A stretch of DNA of 64,000 nt, from positions 1-64,000 of the forward strand of contig JBJMGV010000133.1 of NCBI GenBank assembly GCA_045807725.1, written 5' to 3'. Position numbers and translations under genes: made by a program. Below are positions 14,132 through 23,535 of the stretch, one piece after another (the first letter of the stretch is position 1; every line of letters begins with the position of its first letter). Source of the DNA: DATENM01 sp045807725 (GTDB lineage Bacteria; Acidobacteriota; Blastocatellia; UBA7656). The notes beneath the pieces were generated by a model. It saw only the letters and a program-made list of their open reading frames with translations. It was not told where the DNA came from and did not search any database.

Positions 14132-16801
14132 TCACCTGGCGGCGGCGAGCTTGCGCGTAAGCTCGTCCAGCTTATTGCTGCTGGTTGCCGGTAAGAGGTC
14201 GCGGCGGCGCAGGTCGTCGTAAATCGTCAGGCTCTGCTGATACCAGGCGCGGGCGGCGCGCTGGTGCTCGGCGGATTTATTACTCGTCGCCAGCTTCGCC
14301 TCTACGTCGCCCATCGTCAGATAAGCATCAGCCAGAGCCGTGCGCGTCTCGACGTTCGACGCATCCTCTGACGATAGCCCTTCAAGAATCACTCGCCCGC
14401 GATTGACGCTCTCGACCGCTTTCGCCGTGTCGCCCGTCGCCGCGTAGACCTTGCCCACTTTGATGAGGCTGTCGGCGAGATAGCTTTTCATCTCGGCGTT
14501 ATCGGGATTGTCGGCGGTGATCTTCTCGAAGACCGCGAGGCCCTTGCGGAAGTGGTCGAGCGCGCCGCCGTTATCGCCGGAATGCGCTAGCAAGTCGGCG
14601 ACGCCGCTGTAGCCGATGCCGAGATCGAATTGCGCATCAATGTTAGCCGGGTCGGCGGCGGCCAACGCTTCATCCGATGCCAGCGTCTTGCGTTCGTAAT
14701 TGAGCGCATCGGCGTACTTGCCCATCTCGGCGTAGACCGAAGCGATCTTTTCATTGCTGGCGGCGACGGCGCGGCGGGCCGGTGCGTTACTGGGGTCTTC
14801 CGCGACCAGCGCTTCGCGGATGGCCAAGCCTTTGCGGTAATGATCGAGCGCGCCCGCCGTGTCGCCTTCGGTCATCAATATGTCGGCGACCTTGTTGTTC
14901 ATCAAAGCGAGGTCCGTGCGTGGCTGCTTGCCTGTCGGATCGGCTGCGACCAATTGCTCGGCAAGCTGAAGCGACTCACGAAAGTGTTCGAGCGCCGCAT
15001 CCGTGTCGCCGGTCTGCGCCAGCAACTGCCCGACTTTCAAATAACCGATCATTACTATGCGGCGATGCCCGGCGTTGTTCGGATCAGCGGCAGCAATGGC
15101 TTGCCCGTAAGCGAGCGCTTTGCGCTGATGGTCGAGCGCGTTCGCCGTATCGCCCGTCGCCTGCAACACGTCGCCGATGCGCTCGGTGCTGATCAGCAGG
15201 TCTCTTCGCGCCTCCAGATCGTTCGGATGATCGTTGACCAGCGCCGCGCTGATGGCCAGCGCCTTGCGGTAGCTTGCGAGCGCGCCCGCCGTGTCGCCCA
15301 GGTTCGCCTCGAATGGATAGCCCTGCACGTCGCCGACTTTTTGATAAGCCCGCGCCAACTCGCGCTGCAACGAAGCGTCACCGGCGGCTTCGCCGGCAAG
15401 GCTGTCGAGATATTCCAGCGCCCGCGTGACCAGCAGCTCGCGCACGGGCGTCGAACCGGGCAGCGGCTCGATGCGGTCGTGTATCTCGAACATAAACGAA
15501 TTGGCCAATCGGCGAACGTCGTTGAAGCGGCGCTCGGCGCGCTGGCGCTGGCGATTGATGGCGACCAGACCGCCGACCAGCAAGGCAAGGATCAGCAACG
15601 CCGCGACGACGCTCGGCTTGTGCCGCGATAGGAATTTGCCGGCGCGATAAGTGAAAGTCGCCGGGCGCGCAATCACCGGCAAGCCATCGAGGTGGCGCTC
15701 GATGTCGCTTGAAAACTGCTCGACCGAGGCGTAGCGTCGCTGGGCTTCCTTGCGCATCGCCATCAGCACAATGTTATCGAGATCACCTTTGAGTTGGGAC
15801 GCGGTGACACGGCGACGCGGTGACGCGATGACAGATGGCCCTTGCGACCGCGTCGCCGCATCATCACGCCGCCGCGTTGCCGCGTCGCTCGGCAGTTCAG
15901 GTTTCTGCTCGCAGATAGCTTGAATGATGTCGTGCGGCGACAGGCTCTTGATCTGGTAAGGGCGGCGGCCCGTGAGCAGTTGATAGAGCACAACGCCGAG
16001 CGAATAGATGTCCGTTGCGATAGTGATCGCTTCGCCGCGCACCTGTTCGGGGCTGGCATAGTCGGGCGTCATCATCCCGACTGCCGTAGCAGCGGTGTCG
16101 ATCAAGCCTTCCGCCCGGTCGGCGTCCAACAGCTTGGCGATGCCGAAGTCGACCAGCTTCGGCTCGCCTTCCGCTGTGACCAGTATGTTTGAGGGCTTGA
16201 TGTCGCGGTGAACGACGAGCTTCTGGTGCGCGTAATGGACCGCCGCGCAGACTTTGCGAAAGAGCTTGAGCCGTTCGGCGGTGGATAAATTCTGCGCGTC
16301 GGCGTACTCGTTGATCGGCTTGCCTTCGATGTACTCCATCACGAAGTAGGGCAGGCCGTCTTCGGTCGAGCCGCCATCTAAGAGGCGCGCGATGTTCGGG
16401 TGATCGAGCGCCGCCAGTATCTGGCGCTCGTTGCGAAAGCGGCGAACGATGAAGCTGGTCGCCATACCGCGCTTGACCAGCTTGACGGCAACCTGCTTCC
16501 TGTACTGCGCGTCGTCGCGTTCGGCCAGATAGACCACGCCCATCCCGCCTTCGCCGAGCTTGCGCAGGATGCGGTAAGGGCCGATGGTCGATAGCCGGAA
16601 CAACTCGGCGTGCTCGTCTTCGGACAAAGCGATAGTGGCGGCGTCGGTCAGCGCGCCGGTCGGCGCTTCGACGGTTGGCCGTTCAGCCGTGCGCGCCTCG
16701 ACCGTCGGCGCTTCAACGGTCGGCGCGTTCGTCAGGCTGTCGGTGTGCTGGCTGGATTCACTTTGCTGCGGGCGATCCTGGCCTGGTTTTCCACTGCTCA
16801 T
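14132..16801 (-). CDS. PknB-type Ser/Thr protein kinase with C-terminal TPRs
   Basis: Signalling kinase of about 889 residues anchored by one membrane helix. A Thr/Glu/Ala-rich N-terminal leader precedes the kinase domain. The domain shows the glycine loop LGEGGMGVVYLAE, VAVKLVK (ATP lysine), HRDIKPSN with catalytic D200, and DFG with D218, so it should be active. Residues about 303-336 are encoded by an octamer repeat element and give an Ala/Arg/Asp-rich insert before the GDLDNIVLMAMRKEAQRRY segment. A membrane helix (about 393-414) is followed by about seven TPR-like units (GDTxxALDHxRKGLAI pattern) that are probably outside the cytoplasm. The start at 16801 (MSSGKPGQDRPQQ) is preferred; the frame extends 15 codons upstream. 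Substrates are unknown. Confidence 0.9.
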   Translation of the reverse strand: MSSGKPGQDRPQQSESSQHTDSLTNAPTVEAPTVEARTAERPTVEAPTGALTDAATIALSEDEHAELFRLSTIGPYRILRKLGEGGMGVVYLAERDDAQYRKQVAVKLVKRGMATSFIVRRFRNERQILAALDHPNIARLLDGGSTEDGLPYFVMEYIEGKPINEYADAQNLSTAERLKLFRKVCAAVHYAHQKLVVHRDIKPSNILVTAEGEPKLVDFGIAKLLDADRAEGLIDTAATAVGMMTPDYASPEQVRGEAITIATDIYSLGVVLYQLLTGRRPYQIKSLSPHDIIQAICEQKPELPSDAATRRRDDAATRSQGPSVIASPRRRVTASQLKGDLDNIVLMAMRKEAQRRYASVEQFSSDIERHLDGLPVIARPATFTYRAGKFLSRHKPSVVAALLILALLVGGLVAINRQRQRAERRFNDVRRLANSFMFEIHDRIEPLPGSTPVRELLVTRALEYLDSLAGEAAGDASLQRELARAYQKVGDVQGYPFEANLGDTAGALASYRKALAISAALVNDHPNDLEARRDLLISTERIGDVLQATGDTANALDHQRKALAYGQAIAAADPNNAGHRRIVMIGYLKVGQLLAQTGDTDAALEHFRESLQLAEQLVAADPTGKQPRTDLALMNNKVADILMTEGDTAGALDHYRKGLAIREALVAEDPSNAPARRAVAASNEKIASVYAEMGKYADALNYERKTLASDEALAAADPANIDAQFDLGIGYSGVADLLAHSGDNGGALDHFRKGLAVFEKITADNPDNAEMKSYLADSLIKVGKVYAATGDTAKAVESVNRGRVILEGLSSEDASNVETRTALADAYLTMGDVEAKLATSNKSAEHQRAARAWYQQSLTIYDDLRRRDLLPATSSNKLDELTRKLAAAR
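15797..15886. repeat. Octamer repeat element inside the kinase gene
   Basis: Left arm 15799-15830 reads as 8-base units gacgcggt, gacacggc, gacgcggt, gacgcgat. The right arm (15844-15886), read on the other strand, gives gacgcggc, aacgcggc, ggcgtgat, gatgcggc, gacgcggt. Both arms have the same unit as the spacer element at 13674-13822. The frame stays open through it and adds about 30 residues to the kinase. Confidence 0.8.
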
Positions 16802-17171
16802 AATCTTTAAAACTATAGGAACGAAGAAACCGTCAGGCAAGATCAATGATTGCGATGCGACGGCGCGCGCTGCTCAATTCTTGCAAAAAGCATGTGATGT
16901 CGTGGCGGCATTGGACGAAGCGGTGAAAGCTTGTAGAATGTCGCTTCGCATCGGCCCCGAAGCGAATCAAAGAGAGAACAAGAATAACTGCTCCGCGTCG
17001 GTCGGGTTTCCTCAAAACGCTAGCCGGCCATCAGGCGTTGCCTCCCTCACCTTGGAATTGAATAAGCAGCCGTCTTCAAGGCTGCCCGCTGTCCTGCGGC
17101 AGACGCGCGCGGCCCGTCGTCGTGTGTCGTCTGTCCGCGCGATGATGTGCGCCGAACTTTATGGGTGAGAG
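16802..17171. other. Gene-free spacer between divergent genes
   Basis: This 370-base spacer lies between the divergent starts of the kinase and of the secreted beta-helix protein. It should hold both promoters. A small hairpin is possible near 17068-17087 (gcagcc ... ggctgc). I see no convincing open frame, tRNA or riboswitch. The last bases (gggtgagagATG) provide a weak ribosome site for the rightward gene. Confidence 0.5.
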
Positions 17172-20100
17172 ATGAAAAAAACGAATCGAATCAGCATTGC
17201 TTTGTTGCTCTTTGTGCTCTCAGGCTTACTGGCTTTCTCGCGCGCCGAAGCGCAGGCGAGCGGGCCGGAACTCCCCCGCGTGTTTCTCGATACCACTTAT
17301 ATTCCGCCGACCGGGGCGACGATCAATGTGCCGGCGGGCGGCGATCTTCAAGCGGCTTTGAATGCCGCCCGTCCCGGCGACCAGATTATCTTGCAAGCCG
17401 GCGCGACCTACACGACGCCGTCGGACGGCTTCGTCCTGCCGAATAAATCGGGCGCAAACTGGATCGTGATTCGCACCTCGAACCTCACGAGTCTTCCGGC
17501 AGAAGGCACGCGCGCAACAGCAGCCAACGCCGCCGCGATGGCTCGCATTGTCACCAACGGTTTGTGGCCCGCCGTGAAGACGGCCAGCGCCGCGCATCAT
17601 TATCGCTTCGTCGGCATCGAGTTCACTATCGCGCCGACGCAGGCGCAGAACTACGGCATCGTCACGCTCGGCGAAGGGTCGAGCGCGCAGAACTTGCTTT
17701 CGCAGGTTCCGTACGATCTCATCATCGACCGCTGCTACATTCACGGCAACGCTACTGTCAATGTGTCGCGCGGCGTCGCGCTCAACAGCGCACGCACGGC
17801 GATCATTGATTCGACTATTGTTGATTGTCACGGTGTCGGCTATGACACGCAGGCTGTCGCCGGATGGAACGGCCCCGGCCCATTCAAGATCGTCAACAAT
17901 CAATTGGAAGGCGCGGCGGAAAACGTCATCTTCGGCGGCTCGCCGCCGGCCATCATTAACCTGATCCCTTCCGACATCGAGATGCGCCGCAACACCTGCT
18001 CCAAGCCGCTCACGTGGAAGCCGGACGATCCGAGCTACGCCGGCACGCCGTGGTCGATCAAGAACCTGCTTGAGTTCAAGAATGCACAGCGCGTGCTGAT
18101 TGACGGCAACACGTTCGAGTACATCTGGGTGTCGGGCCAGAGCGGCTTCGCCATTCAGTGGACGCCGCGCGGCGAGAGTGGCGCGACGCCTTGGGCCGTT
18201 GTGCAGGACATCACTTTCAGCAACAACATCGTCCGCCACGCCGCCGCTGCGATTAATCTGCTCGGCTACGACGACGGCGGGCCGAGCCAGCAGACGCGCC
18301 GCGTTCGCATCGCCAATAATCTCTTCGATGATATTGGCGGCGCGCGTTGGGGCGGCAACGGTCGTTTTCTGCAAATCCTCGATGGCACGGCTGACGTTGT
18401 GGTCGAGCACAACACCGTGTTGCACACCGCGCACGTCATCATCGCCGAAGGCCGCCAGCACACGGGCTTCATCTATCGCAACAACCTCTCGCGTCACAAT
18501 GATGCGGGCGTCGCTGGCACGGGCACGGCGACCGGACTCAACACGCTGAACACTTATTTCCCCGGTTATGTGTTCGCCCGCAACGTGCTGACCGGCGGCC
18601 CCGCGCAGGCTTATCCGAGCGGCAACTTCTTTCCCGCGAGCTTGAACGATGTCGGCTTCGTCGATCTCAGCGGCGGCGATTATCACCTGTCGGCGAGCAG
18701 CCCTTACAAAAATGCGGGCACGGACGGCAAAGACATCGGCGCAGACATCGATGCGATTCAAGCCGCTATCGGCGGCGTGAGTTCGCCGCCGCCATCACCG
18801 CCGCCACCGCCGCCACCGCCGCCTACTGCGAGTGATGTTGTGTTGTACGCGGCGCGGGCTGCGGTCAAAGTCGGCGCGTGGCAAATCATCAACGACGCCA
18901 GCGCGGCAGCGGGCGCGGCGCTGTTGAACACAGATGTTGGCCTCGCAAAAGTCGTCACGCCGCTTGCGAATCCGCCGAGTTATTTCGAGATGACGTTCAA
19001 CGCGCAATCGGGCACGGCTTATCACCTGTGGATGCGTGGCCGCGCGCAGAATGATTCGCCATACAATGATTCGATTCACGTCCAATTCTCCGACAGCGTG
19101 AATGCGAGCGGCTCGGCGGTCTTTCGTATCGGCACGACGACGAGCACCGAGTACAACCTCGAAGACTGTTCGGGCTGCGGCTTGAGCGGCTGGGGCTGGC
19201 AGGATAATGGCTGGGGCGTCGGCGTGATGGGGCCGAACCTCTACTTCGCCGCGAGCGGCACACACACGATCCGCGTGCAGCCGCGCGAAGACGGAATCGT
19301 GATTGACCAGATCGTGCTCTCGCCCGTCACTTATTTGAATGCATCGCCGGGCAGCTTGAAAAACGATCACACCATCCTGCCTGAAACCGGCGGCGGTGCA
19401 GTGGCCGCGCCGACGATTATCTCGGTCGCGCCGATCTCAGGCAGCACGCTCGGCGGCACGGCCATCACCGTCGTCGGAACCGGCTTTGCGGCGGGCGCGA
19501 GCGTGAAGGTCGGCGGCACGGCGGCCACGCAGGTCAATGTCACGAGCGCCGGCTTGTTGATCGCGCTGACGCCCGCGCACGTGGCCGGCGCAACGGACGT
19601 GACAGTGACGAACCCTGACGGCCAGAGCGCGACGCTTGCAGGCGGCTTCATCTTCGTTCCTCCCGTCGGTGAAACCGTGCTGCTCGCGGATGACTTCAAC
19701 GACAACAGCCTCGACCTGACGAAGTGGAATGCGGCCAGTCTCTTCAGCGGCTACACGGACACGGGCCTGCCGATGGCCGAGACGAATCAGCAGATCGAGA
19801 TTGGCCCGCTGCTCGTGAATGCTTCGGGGTCACACTATCGCGGCCTTCGCACGGCTCGCGCTTATGATTTCACCGGCGCGTACTGTTACGTCGCCTTGAC
19901 GCAAGCGCCGGCAGCCAGCACCGCCGCCGATGCGATGTTCACCATCGGTCAGGACGCCAACAGCTATTACCGCGTCTATGTCGAAGCCGGCACGTTGATC
20001 TGTCAGAAACGCATCAATGGCGCGAAGAGCAACCTGTTCGTCTCGAACTACGACGCGGTAAGCCATCGCTACTGGCGCATTCGACACGACGCGACTTCGG

Positions 20101-20297
20101 GCGCAGTGGTCTTCGAGACTGCGCCCGACAACAGCGGTGCGCCCGGCGCGTGGACTGAACGATACCGCGAGATGTGGAATGCGGCGGCGATTCCTTTGAC
20201 ATCCGTGCAACTCGAATTGAAAGCCGGCACCTGGCAGGTCGAGGCCAGTCGCGGTGGCACAGTCAGCTTCGATAATTTCAAACTGGCGAAGCCGTAA
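17172..20297 (+). CDS. Secreted right-handed beta-helix protein with IPT/TIG domain
   Basis: Exported protein of 1041 residues. A signal peptide spans about 1-28 (hydrophobic core then SRAEAQA). Residues about 40-530 look like a parallel beta-helix: NVPAGGDLQAALNAARPGDQ is the usual opening, with repeated Asn-rich turns (DGNTFEY, FSNNIV, IANNLF, VEHNTV). A pure Pro/Ser linker (about 539-552) leads to a carbohydrate-binding-like beta-sandwich (about 555-735). An IPT/TIG domain follows (about 746-830: ISVAPISGSTLGGTAITVVG), and the protein ends with a lectin/LamG-like domain (about 840-1041). Such architecture suggests polysaccharide binding or cleavage at the cell surface, but no lyase active site could be identified. 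A strong bidirectional terminator follows at 20328. The long open frames on the opposite strand are shadows. Confidence 0.8.
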   Translation: MKKTNRISIALLLFVLSGLLAFSRAEAQASGPELPRVFLDTTYIPPTGATINVPAGGDLQAALNAARPGDQIILQAGATYTTPSDGFVLPNKSGANWIVIRTSNLTSLPAEGTRATAANAAAMARIVTNGLWPAVKTASAAHHYRFVGIEFTIAPTQAQNYGIVTLGEGSSAQNLLSQVPYDLIIDRCYIHGNATVNVSRGVALNSARTAIIDSTIVDCHGVGYDTQAVAGWNGPGPFKIVNNQLEGAAENVIFGGSPPAIINLIPSDIEMRRNTCSKPLTWKPDDPSYAGTPWSIKNLLEFKNAQRVLIDGNTFEYIWVSGQSGFAIQWTPRGESGATPWAVVQDITFSNNIVRHAAAAINLLGYDDGGPSQQTRRVRIANNLFDDIGGARWGGNGRFLQILDGTADVVVEHNTVLHTAHVIIAEGRQHTGFIYRNNLSRHNDAGVAGTGTATGLNTLNTYFPGYVFARNVLTGGPAQAYPSGNFFPASLNDVGFVDLSGGDYHLSASSPYKNAGTDGKDIGADIDAIQAAIGGVSSPPPSPPPPPPPPPTASDVVLYAARAAVKVGAWQIINDASAAAGAALLNTDVGLAKVVTPLANPPSYFEMTFNAQSGTAYHLWMRGRAQNDSPYNDSIHVQFSDSVNASGSAVFRIGTTTSTEYNLEDCSGCGLSGWGWQDNGWGVGVMGPNLYFAASGTHTIRVQPREDGIVIDQIVLSPVTYLNASPGSLKNDHTILPETGGGAVAAPTIISVAPISGSTLGGTAITVVGTGFAAGASVKVGGTAATQVNVTSAGLLIALTPAHVAGATDVTVTNPDGQSATLAGGFIFVPPVGETVLLADDFNDNSLDLTKWNAASLFSGYTDTGLPMAETNQQIEIGPLLVNASGSHYRGLRTARAYDFTGAYCYVALTQAPAASTAADAMFTIGQDANSYYRVYVEAGTLICQKRINGAKSNLFVSNYDAVSHRYWRIRHDATSGAVVFETAPDNSGAPGAWTERYREMWNAAAIPLTSVQLELKAGTWQVEASRGGTVSFDNFKLAKP

Positions 20298-20327
20298 ATG
20301 CGTCGCCTCTGAAACCGGCATTACAAA

Positions 20328-20379
20328 CGGCAAGGCCATCGCGCTGCTTGCGAAACGCGATGGCCTTGCCGCTCTTTTG
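20328..20379. terminator. Strong bidirectional terminator
   Basis: A perfect 16-bp stem (20328-20343 with 20356-20371) with a 12-base loop is followed by ctcttttg on the plus side; read on the minus strand it is followed by tttgtaatg. It lies between the converging ends of 17172-20297 and 20391-21869, and can serve both. Confidence 0.9.
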
Positions 20380-20390
20380 TGATCGGTTGA

Positions 20391-21869
20391 TTACCTGGAG
20401 AAGACGGCCTGAACCGAAGCGTTCTGAGTGACCGTCAGGGTGCAGGTCGGGGCGCTGCCTGAACACGCGCCACTCCAATTGACGAAGCGCTGACCGGCGG
20501 CGGGCGTCGCCGTAAGCGTGACGGTCGTGCCCTGAACGATCTTCGCCGAACAGGTCTTGCCGCAGTCGATGGCCACAGGGTTACTGGTCACTGTGCCGGA
20601 GCCGCTGCGACCGATGGACAGCGAGTAGACCGGCAGGAACGTGGCGGTGACGTTGAGCGCTTCGTTCACCGTCACTGAGCAGGTCGGGTCGCTGCCGTTG
20701 CAGGCTCCGCCCCAACCTGTGAAGGCGTTGCCCGACGCCGGGCTGGCCGTCAGCGTCATCAACGTCCCGGCGTTGACGCCTGCCGCGCACTTGCTCCCAC
20801 AACTCAACAGCCTGTCTGCGGAAGCGACGTTGCCATTACCGCTCTTGGTGATCGTGACGGACGGAACGTTGACGTTGGCCGCCGCCATCTGTGCGCCGAC
20901 GAATTCGCCGACCTCGCCCGCCTGTGGAGTGGTGCACGTAAGGTCCGCGCACAACGCTTCGTGAGTGAGCGGATCATAAGCGCCGGTGAACTGGTAGATT
21001 TCGTAGCGGCGGACGACCGAGCGCGTGCTGAAGTTCAAGCTGCCCTGGTTCTGACGGCGGCGGCGATTGCCATTGCTGTTTGAAGCCGGCTCGGCCTGAA
21101 TGATCTCCCACGAGACTTCCGCGTGCGCCGCGTCTTGCGGGACGATGGCGTTATCGCTCATCAACTCGTCGAGCGCGACCGGGCGCGGCAGCTCCGTCTT
21201 GAAGACCTTCACCCACTGCGCGTTGCCGAACAGTTCGGGCGCTTCGGCAGGCTCCGGCGCTTCGATCTCGGCTTCGAGCACGGGCGGCTCGGCGGGCCGC
21301 GCCGGCGGCAGCACAATGTAGGTAGGCGCAGGGATGGCTACGGGAGGGTCAACCACCGCGAGCGCGCCCGGCGTCTGCGCGTCAGCGGCAAGCCAGCGGT
21401 AAGTCGTCTTCGTCGCGTTGGCACTCAGCGTCACGCCGAAGTGTTCGCAGCCGGCGGCGTCATAATTCGCGCCCCACTGATAACAGGAACCGGCAAACGG
21501 CGTGTTCGCCGCGTGGGCCAGAGTCTTCTGCATGAACTGTTGCACGTTGTTGTCATAGGCGCTCGCCCAGCGGACGCGGACGCCGGTCGCGTAAGGAGTG
21601 ATGACCGGGCTGCCATAACGCTGCGCGCTGAAGGTGTAATAAACATCCTGCGGCTGCAAGCCTTCAAGCTCGATCTCGAAGCCGTGCGCGTCGTTCCCGG
21701 TGTTGTTGACTACGTCGAAGTTCGACAGCGAGCCATAGACGGTCGCCGATTGCGCCCGCGCGGCGGGAGCGGTGAGCAAGGCCAGCGCCAGCAACGCCAG
21801 AGAGAATGTGGTGAATGCTACTTCGTGGCGAAGCACAGAAATCCCCTGTTGAAACCGAATCGCGTTCAT
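20391..21869 (-). CDS. Secreted protein with two C-terminal Cys-containing repeats
   Basis: Exported protein of 492 residues with a signal peptide (about 15-40, ending APAARAQS). The N-terminal domain (about 41-165) opens with a segment containing SNFDVVNNTGNDAHGFEIEL; I recognise this as a conserved but uncharacterised secreted domain. A Pro/Glu/Ala-rich middle follows. The last ~150 residues are two copies of a ~72-residue bacterial repeat: G-x-G-x-V, CGxxC, VTLTATPAAG, FxGWxGAC-x-GSxPTC, ending V-x-A-x-F. Each copy has four Cys that could form two disulfides. Upstream, aggaggaaagacg gives a strong ribosome site for the ATG at 21869. Likely a surface or secreted binding protein; no enzymatic motif seen. 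Confidence 0.75.
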   Translation of the reverse strand: MNAIRFQQGISVLRHEVAFTTFSLALLALALLTAPAARAQSATVYGSLSNFDVVNNTGNDAHGFEIELEGLQPQDVYYTFSAQRYGSPVITPYATGVRVRWASAYDNNVQQFMQKTLAHAANTPFAGSCYQWGANYDAAGCEHFGVTLSANATKTTYRWLAADAQTPGALAVVDPPVAIPAPTYIVLPPARPAEPPVLEAEIEAPEPAEAPELFGNAQWVKVFKTELPRPVALDELMSDNAIVPQDAAHAEVSWEIIQAEPASNSNGNRRRRQNQGSLNFSTRSVVRRYEIYQFTGAYDPLTHEALCADLTCTTPQAGEVGEFVGAQMAAANVNVPSVTITKSGNGNVASADRLLSCGSKCAAGVNAGTLMTLTASPASGNAFTGWGGACNGSDPTCSVTVNEALNVTATFLPVYSLSIGRSGSGTVTSNPVAIDCGKTCSAKIVQGTTVTLTATPAAGQRFVNWSGACSGSAPTCTLTVTQNASVQAVFSR

Positions 21870-22080
21870 CGTCTTTCCTCCTGAAATCCTAGAGCGTTAG
21901 TTTGTGTGTAATGCCTGAGAGCCTTATCTCGCCCCCGACAACTGAACAGTGCGGGCGGCGCGGCAGGAAATACGTCGAGTCGAAATTAAGTGAAGATTTT
22001 TATGTGATGAAGAAATGTGGCGATGACAATTGGCTCTGATGTGGCCAATCAGTTATGAAGAGATTGCCGCGAACAAGAGA

Positions 22081-22114
22081 ATGCCACCGCTACGTCGTTA
22101 CATAGCGGTGGCAT
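22081..22114 (-). terminator. Hairpin terminator of the subtilisin-like gene
   Basis: A perfect 12-bp stem (22081-22092 with 22103-22114) around a 10-base loop lies 21 bases beyond the stop of 22136-23413. On the minus strand it is followed by the moderately T-rich attctcttgttc. The remaining bases 21870-22080, between two leftward genes, hold the promoter side of 20391-21869; I see no gene there. Confidence 0.75.
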
Positions 22115-22135
22115 CTAAGAAGGATAAGATACTAC

Positions 22136-23413
22136 TTAGCGGGCGCGGCCCAGTCCGAGCGCCGCCGCCGCGTCTACGCGCACCTTGATGTAGTTGCGGT
22201 ACGAGACGCCTTTGGAAGTGATCTGTTGAGTGACCTGCGTTGTGTTCATGCGCGGGTTCGCAGCGCGGACCATCGCCGCCGTGCCCGACACGAGCGGCGC
22301 GGCCATCGAAGTCCCGCTCCACGTGCCGAAGCCGCCGCCCGGCACTGTGCTCAGGATGTTTTCGCCGGGGGCGGCGATGGCGACCCACGCGCCATAGTTT
22401 GAAAACGACGCCACCTGATCGGCCTGCGTGCTTGCGCCGACCGCGAGCGCGCCGGCAATGCTGTCGCCCGCCGGGTATTGCGCCGTCGAGCTGCCATTGT
22501 TGCCGGCAGCGATGACGACGACCGCGCCGCGCCCGCCCGATAAGATGCAAGGCAGCTCGCCCGGCTTCGCGTCATCCTTAGGGCAAGTCACTGCGCGCAG
22601 CACGTCGCGCAGCAATCCACTGCGCCTGACCATACTCAAGCTCAGATTAATCACGCTCGCGCCATCGTCTGTCGCCGGATTGCCGTCCGGGTTGAGCGCG
22701 TAGATCGACGCTTTCGCCAGCCGCCACACGTCGCCGAACCCGTCCGAGTCGAGCACGCGCAAAGGCATAATGCGCGCATCGGGCGCGGCCAACGCTACGA
22801 GTCCCGCCACGTGCGTCCCGTGCCCGTAACTGTGATTGACGCCGTACACGCCGACCTCGCTCGCGTCCGCATCGTCATCAACGAAGTCGTAGCCGGCCAC
22901 CAGGCGGCCTGCGAACATCGGGTGCGTGAAGTCTATGCCGGTGTCGAGCACGGCCACCGTTACTCCCGCGCCGCGATTGACGGTGTGCGCTTCGGGCAAG
23001 CGGATCATGTTCGGCGCCCACTGCCCCATATAAACGCCCGCGTCGCCGCCCGATGACCAGATGACGCGGGCCTGTCCTTCCGGGTCTTCGGCGACCTGAT
23101 TCTCCTCGGCGTAGACGACGCGCTGCTGTGCATCGGCCATAAGCGCAGTGGCTTTCACCTCAGGCGACACGCCATCCGTAATGCGCAGGCGGTAGATCGT
23201 GTAGGAGTTGATCTGATCAATCGGCGCAGGGTCGAGTCCGTAATCCTGTGCGACCGCCGCGAGGTCAGCAGCATTCATCAGCTTGACGACGACTTCGCCG
23301 GGCACCGCATCGTCGTGTGCGGCGCGCGTGGGGCGCGGTCGTATCAGGCTGCTTAAGAAAGATAGCGCGATGAGCGCAAGAATAATGGTCGTCCTCAATT
23401 TAGCTCGGCGCAT
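22136..23413 (-). CDS. S8 subtilisin-like serine protease, secreted
   Basis: Secreted endopeptidase of 425 residues. A signal peptide (about 10-33) is followed by a short inhibitor-type propeptide region (VPGEVVVKLMNAADLAAVAQ). The peptidase domain has all catalytic residues: D157 in VAVLDTGIDFTHP, H198 in GHGTHVAGLVAL, the oxyanion Asn in IAAGNNGSS, and S369 in SGTSMAAPLVSG. It ends at the catalytic fold with no C-terminal extension. It reads in the same direction as the sigma/anti-sigma/CHAT operon and starts 122 bases after the CHAT gene stops, so it may belong to the same regulon. A hairpin terminator follows at 22081-22114. Confidence 0.93.
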   Translation of the reverse strand: MRRAKLRTTIILALIALSFLSSLIRPRPTRAAHDDAVPGEVVVKLMNAADLAAVAQDYGLDPAPIDQINSYTIYRLRITDGVSPEVKATALMADAQQRVVYAEENQVAEDPEGQARVIWSSGGDAGVYMGQWAPNMIRLPEAHTVNRGAGVTVAVLDTGIDFTHPMFAGRLVAGYDFVDDDADASEVGVYGVNHSYGHGTHVAGLVALAAPDARIMPLRVLDSDGFGDVWRLAKASIYALNPDGNPATDDGASVINLSLSMVRRSGLLRDVLRAVTCPKDDAKPGELPCILSGGRGAVVVIAAGNNGSSTAQYPAGDSIAGALAVGASTQADQVASFSNYGAWVAIAAPGENILSTVPGGGFGTWSGTSMAAPLVSGTAAMVRAANPRMNTTQVTQQITSKGVSYRNYIKVRVDAAAALGLGRAR

Positions 23414-23535
23414 ACAGGTCCTCTCGAAACCGAATCCGTTCTTATGGGGTCAGGGGTAAACTTAAGATGCTCGTTCTAACAGAGCCGCGCGCGGGCGAAA
23501 AAATACATCGGGCAAAGAAATAATTTCGCCGCGCC

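Noticed and set aside
13767..14135. A 122-residue minus-strand frame across the remnant region
   Set aside because: Its translation shows no family features, while two other frames there give clear O-methyltransferase and Mut7-C tails.
16802..17171. Possible cyclic-di-GMP or other riboswitch upstream of the beta-helix gene
   Set aside because: No conserved riboswitch core could be found; only a small hairpin is present.
17226..18761. A 511-residue open frame antisense to the beta-helix gene
   Set aside because: High GC gives long antisense frames; it has no domain, no ribosome site, and lies wholly opposite a gene with a signal peptide and recognisable folds. The same applies to antisense frames at 841-1476, 2613-3560, 21123-21884, 24121-25056, 35096-36250 and 51636-52613.
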